Positions 36,464-39,201 of a stretch of 39,201 nt of DNA are shown here, in pieces. The notes below the pieces were generated by a model. It made no database searches. It was not told the DNA's origin and worked only from the letters and a program-made list of their open reading frames with translations. The DNA lies in assembly GCA_036388855.1 (NCBI GenBank), contig DASVRA010000034.1, positions 1-39,201 on the forward strand, in the 5' to 3' direction. The DNA is from DASVRA01 sp036388855. GTDB lineage: Bacteria > Pseudomonadota > Alphaproteobacteria > Caulobacterales > Caulobacteraceae. The translations under genes and the position numbers were made by a program. Position 1 is the stretch's first letter. The number at the start of each line of letters is the position of its first letter.

Positions 36464-37222
36464 ATGCGAACCGGCGTACTCGCCAGGAAAATGGGCATGA
36501 CCCGCCTCTTCGACGAGGCCGGGACCCACACGCCCGTCACCGTGCTCTCGCTCGAGGGCTGCGCGGTCGTGGGCCAGCGCACTACTGAAGCCGACGGCTA
36601 CGTCGCGCTGCAGCTCGGCGCCGGGGCGCGCAAGCCCAAGCGCACCAACAAGGCCCAGCGCGGCCAGTTCGCCAAGGCGCTGGTCGAGCCGCGTCAGGTC
36701 GTCGCCGAGTTCCGGGTGGACAGCGAAGGCCTGATCGACGTGGGCGCGGAGATCACCGCCGACCACTTCGTCGCCGGCCAGAAGGTCGACATCCAGGGCT
36801 GCACCGTCGGCAAGGGTTTCCAGGGCGCGATGAAGCGCTGGAACTTCGGCGGCATGCGCGCTACCCACGGGGTCTCGGTGTCGCACCGGGCGCACGGCTC
36901 CACCGGCCAGCGCCAGGATCCGGGCAAGGTGTTCAAGGGCAAGAAGATGGCCGGGCACCTGGGCCAGGAGACGGTCACCACCCAGAACCTCACCGTGTTC
37001 CGCGTGGACGCCGAGCGCGGCCTGATCCTGATCAAGGGCGCGGTGCCGGGCGCCGAGGGCAGCTACGTCAAGGTCCGCGACGCGATCAAGAAGGCGCTGC
37101 CGGCCAACGCGCCGAAGCCCGGCGCGTTCCGCGCCCGCGACGGCGGCGGCGCTGCCGAGCAGCCAGCGGAGACGCCGGCCGAGGCGGTGACCGAAACCCC
37201 GGCGGAAGGGGGCGACCAATGA
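36464..37222 (+). CDS. rplC: 50S ribosomal protein L3 with acidic C-terminal tail
   Basis: A 252-residue L3, needed early in 50S assembly near the peptidyl-transferase centre. Family marks are the start MRTGVLARKMGMTRLFDEAGTHTPVTVL, VGKGFQGAMKRWNFGGM, ATHGVSVSHRAHGSTGQRQDPGKVF and GHLGQETVTTQNL. L3 of E. coli has 209 residues; here about 40 extra residues form an Ala/Pro/Glu/Thr-rich tail (QPAETPAEAVTETPAEGG), which is common in Caulobacterales. GGAG precedes the ATG. The stop overlaps the rplD start by ATGA, so the two are translationally coupled. Confidence 0.97.
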   Translation: MRTGVLARKMGMTRLFDEAGTHTPVTVLSLEGCAVVGQRTTEADGYVALQLGAGARKPKRTNKAQRGQFAKALVEPRQVVAEFRVDSEGLIDVGAEITADHFVAGQKVDIQGCTVGKGFQGAMKRWNFGGMRATHGVSVSHRAHGSTGQRQDPGKVFKGKKMAGHLGQETVTTQNLTVFRVDAERGLILIKGAVPGAEGSYVKVRDAIKKALPANAPKPGAFRARDGGGAAEQPAETPAEAVTETPAEGGDQ

Positions 37223-37938
37223 AGCTCGACGTCATCACGCTGGACGGCGGCCAGGGCGGCTCGATCGAGCTGTCCGACGACATCTTCGGCATCGAGGAGA
37301 TCCGCGGCGACATCCTCCAGCGCGTGGTCACCTGGCAGCTGGCCAAGCGCCGCGCCGGCACCCACAAGATCAAGACCCGCAACGAAGTCGCCCGCACAGG
37401 CAAGAAGATGTACAAGCAGAAGGGCACCGGCGGGGCCCGCCACGGCTCGCGCAAGGCCGCCCAGTTCGTCGGCGGCGCCAAGACCCATGGCCCGGTGGTG
37501 CGCTCCCACGAGATCAGCCTGCCCAAGAAGGTGCGCGCGCTCGGCCTGCGCCACGCGCTGTCGTCCAAGGCCAAGGCCGGGACGCTGGTGGTGGTCGACG
37601 CCCTGTCGCTGGACAGCGCCAAGACCGCCGGCCTGCGCGAGAGCTTCGGCAGGATCGGTGTGGCCAACGCCCTGGTGATCGCGGGGCCGGAGATCGACGC
37701 CAACCTGAAGCTGGCCGCGCGCAACATCCCGCATGTGGACGTGCTGCCGTCGATGGGCCTGAACGTCTACGACATCCTGCGCCGCGAGACCCTGGTGCTG
37801 ACCCGCGACGCGGTGGACGCGATCAACGCCCGCTTCGCCGACGGCGCTCCGGCGGAAGCGGCCGAGCCGGCCGAACCCGCCAAAAAGCCGGCGCGGGCCA
37901 GGAAGCCGGCCGCCGCCGCTGACATGGAGGCCGTGTGA
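37219..37938 (+). CDS. rplD: 50S ribosomal protein L4 with Ala/Lys/Pro-rich tail
   Basis: A 239-residue L4, which binds 23S rRNA domain I and, in enterobacteria, regulates the S10 operon. Conserved parts are HKIKTRNEVARTGKKMYKQKGTGGARHGSRKAAQFVGGAKTHGP (the rRNA-binding loop), KVRALGLRHALSSKAKAG and the end region DVLPSMGLNVYDILRRETLVLTRDAVDAI. E. coli L4 has 201 residues; the extra tail here is repetitive EPAEPAKKPARARKPAAAAD. It overlaps rplC (ATGA) upstream and rplW (TGATG) downstream. Confidence 0.97.
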   Translation: MKLDVITLDGGQGGSIELSDDIFGIEEIRGDILQRVVTWQLAKRRAGTHKIKTRNEVARTGKKMYKQKGTGGARHGSRKAAQFVGGAKTHGPVVRSHEISLPKKVRALGLRHALSSKAKAGTLVVVDALSLDSAKTAGLRESFGRIGVANALVIAGPEIDANLKLAARNIPHVDVLPSMGLNVYDILRRETLVLTRDAVDAINARFADGAPAEAAEPAEPAKKPARARKPAAAADMEAV

Positions 37939-38234
37939 TGGCCGTCACCGCCCGCCACTACGACACCATCCTGGCGCCGCTGATCACCGAGAAGGCGACC
38001 CTGCTTTCCGAGCAGAACAAGGTCGTGTTCAAGGTCGCGCCCGACGCCACCAAGACCGAGATCGCCCAGGCGATCGAGGAGCTGTTCAAGGTCACGGTGG
38101 TGAAGGTCAACACCCTGAACCTGAAGGGCAAGACCAAGCGCTGGCGGGGCCGCACCGGCCGCCGCCCGGACATCAAGAAAGCCATCGTCACGCTCCAAGA
38201 GGGCCAGACGATCGACATCGCGACGGGGCTCTGA
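37938..38234 (+). CDS. rplW: 50S ribosomal protein L23
   Basis: A 98-residue L23, which sits at the exit of the ribosomal tunnel and is the docking site for trigger factor and SRP. Hallmarks are HYDTILAPLITEKATLLSEQNKVVFKVAPDATKTEIAQAIEELFKVTVVKVNTLN and the basic KGKTKRWRGRTGRRPDIKKAIVTL. A GTG at 37935 directly precedes the ATG, but GGAGG (37926-37930) is spaced 7 nt from the ATG at 37938, so that start is preferred. It overlaps rplD by one base. Confidence 0.96.
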   Translation: MAVTARHYDTILAPLITEKATLLSEQNKVVFKVAPDATKTEIAQAIEELFKVTVVKVNTLNLKGKTKRWRGRTGRRPDIKKAIVTLQEGQTIDIATGL

Positions 38235-38237
38235 TCC

Positions 38238-39074
38238 ATGGCTCTCAAGCAATTCAACCCGACTTCCGCCGGCCAGCGCGGCCTGGTGCTCGTCGACCGC
38301 TCGGAGCTGCACAAGGGGCGGCCGGAGAAGTCGCTGGTCGAGGGCCTGACCTCCAAGGGCGGGCGCAACAACGTCGGCCGCGTCACCGTCCGTTTCCGCG
38401 GCGGCGGGGCCAAGCGCCTCTACCGCATCGTCGACTTCAAGCGGCGCAAGTGGGACACGCCGGGCACGATCGAGCGGCTGGAGTACGACCCCAACCGCTC
38501 GGCCTTCATCGCCCTGGTGAAATACGCCGACGGCGAGATCGCCTACATCCTGGCCCCGCAGCGGGTGAAGGCGGGCGACCAGGTGGTGGCCGGCGACCGG
38601 GTGGACGTGAAGCCCGGCAACGCCATGCCGCTGCGCTCGATGCCGGTCGGCACCATCATCCACAATGTGGAGATGAAGCCGATGAAGGGCGGGCAGATCG
38701 CCCGCTCGGCCGGCACCTACGCCCAGTTGGTCGGCCGCGACGGCGGCTATGCCCAAATCCGCCTGAACTCAGGCGAGCTGCGGATGGTGCCGGACGGCTG
38801 CATGGCCACGGTCGGCGCCGTGTCGAACCCCGACCATATGAACCAGACCCTTGGAAAGGCCGGCCGCGTTCGCCACATGGGCTTCCGCCCGCACGTGCGC
38901 GGCGTGGCCATGAACCCGGTCGACCACCCCCACGGCGGCGGCGAAGGCCGCACCTCCGGTGGTCGTCACCCGGTCAGCCCGACCGGCAAGCCGACCAAGG
39001 GCACCAAGACCCGCAAGAACAAGACCACCGACCGGTTCATCATCCGGTCGCGTCACAAGGCGAAGGGCCGCTAA
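38238..39074 (+). CDS. rplB: 50S ribosomal protein L2
   Basis: A 278-residue L2, essential for subunit association and close to the peptidyl-transferase centre. The start MALKQFNPTSAGQRGLVLVDRSELHKG, the segment GRVTVRFRGGGAKRLYRIVDFKRRKWD and the diagnostic HPHGGGEGRTSGGRHPVSPTGKPTKG near the end are all present, with a basic C terminus (RFIIRSRHKAKGR). The length is that of the family. It starts 3 nt after the rplW stop and is followed by rpsS after 3 nt, as in the standard S10 operon. Confidence 0.98.
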   Translation: MALKQFNPTSAGQRGLVLVDRSELHKGRPEKSLVEGLTSKGGRNNVGRVTVRFRGGGAKRLYRIVDFKRRKWDTPGTIERLEYDPNRSAFIALVKYADGEIAYILAPQRVKAGDQVVAGDRVDVKPGNAMPLRSMPVGTIIHNVEMKPMKGGQIARSAGTYAQLVGRDGGYAQIRLNSGELRMVPDGCMATVGAVSNPDHMNQTLGKAGRVRHMGFRPHVRGVAMNPVDHPHGGGEGRTSGGRHPVSPTGKPTKGTKTRKNKTTDRFIIRSRHKAKGR

Positions 39075-39077
39075 GCC

Positions 39078-39201
39078 ATGACCCGCTCCACCTGGAAAGG
39101 CCCGTTCGTCGACGGCCACGTGCTGAAGCACGCGGACGAGGCGCAGTCGTCGGGCCGCAGCGACGTGATCAAGACGTGGTCGCGGCGCTCCACGATCCTG
39201 C
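39078..39201 (+). CDS. rpsS: 30S ribosomal protein S19 (partial, cut by window end)
   Basis: The first 41 residues of S19: MTRSTWKGPFVDGHVLKHAD and SSGRSDVIKTWSRRSTIL are the conserved start of this 30S head protein, which contacts 16S rRNA. The gene continues beyond the right edge; about half is missing. It begins 3 nt after the rplB stop in normal S10-operon order. No damage is seen in the visible part. Confidence 0.97.
   Translation, partial: MTRSTWKGPFVDGHVLKHADEAQSSGRSDVIKTWSRRSTIL

Overview
The window comes from a high-GC alphaproteobacterium, most probably a member of the Caulobacterales (Caulobacter/Phenylobacterium-like). The clues are a TrcR (DUF1013) cell-cycle regulator, small DUF465 proteins, several TonB-dependent receptors, a NodT-type efflux outer-membrane protein, a remnant of a gene-transfer-agent terminase, and an S10 ribosomal operon whose L3 and L4 carry Ala/Pro/Glu-rich tails. 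Genus is inference; no rRNA or tRNA is visible to settle it.

Layout. 1-455: GC-rich, gene-free, strongly self-complementary DNA (possible structured RNA). 456-3134: purEK (overlapping stop/start), a TIGR02444-DUF465 fusion gene and a free-standing DUF465 gene facing away from it. 3151-3224: a REP-like inverted repeat. 3263-5789: trcR, a DUF72 gene and a retropepsin-like gene, all on the minus strand. 5879-7895: promoter, TPP riboswitch and thiC. 7981-8361: a terminase (GTA-type) C-terminal remnant. 8439-11794: a LysR regulator divergent from a cassette of a Rossmann NADP oxidoreductase, a LigB-type extradiol dioxygenase, DoxX and a VOC protein, which looks like catechol/quinone handling. 11795-12238: gene-free, with degenerate interspersed repeats. 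12239-13701: two secreted proteins (DUF922 and a tandem SnoaL-like protein).

13711-22849 is minus strand: a soluble five-PAS/GAF hybrid histidine kinase with a TTG start, a TadG-like protein, and two tandem TonB-dependent receptors. 22933-26924 is a two-gene unit of a LolA-like periplasmic protein followed by a large secreted Asp-box (BNR) propeller protein. 27118-27924 is a K+ channel with a C-terminal zinc ribbon. 27939-28839 is a divergent MarR/VOC pair around a clean palindromic operator. 28902-35483 is a complete TetR-controlled tripartite RND efflux operon (TetR, NodT-like OMF, MFP, RND pump), meeting an ArsR gene tail to tail with no spacer. 35877-39201 is the S10 operon promoter, a structured leader of about 230 nt, and rpsJ-rplC-rplD-rplW-rplB-rpsS (the last cut by the window end).

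Most of the content is ordinary chromosomal core plus accessory stress and efflux genes. I see no CRISPR array, insertion sequence or intact prophage, and no clearly new multi-gene system. The best leads are the structured S10 leader with an attenuator-like hairpin, the LysR-linked dioxygenase cassette with its inverted repeat, the TIGR02444-DUF465 fusion, the zinc-ribbon K+ channel, the LolA-like/Asp-box pair, and the unexplained structured region at the left edge.
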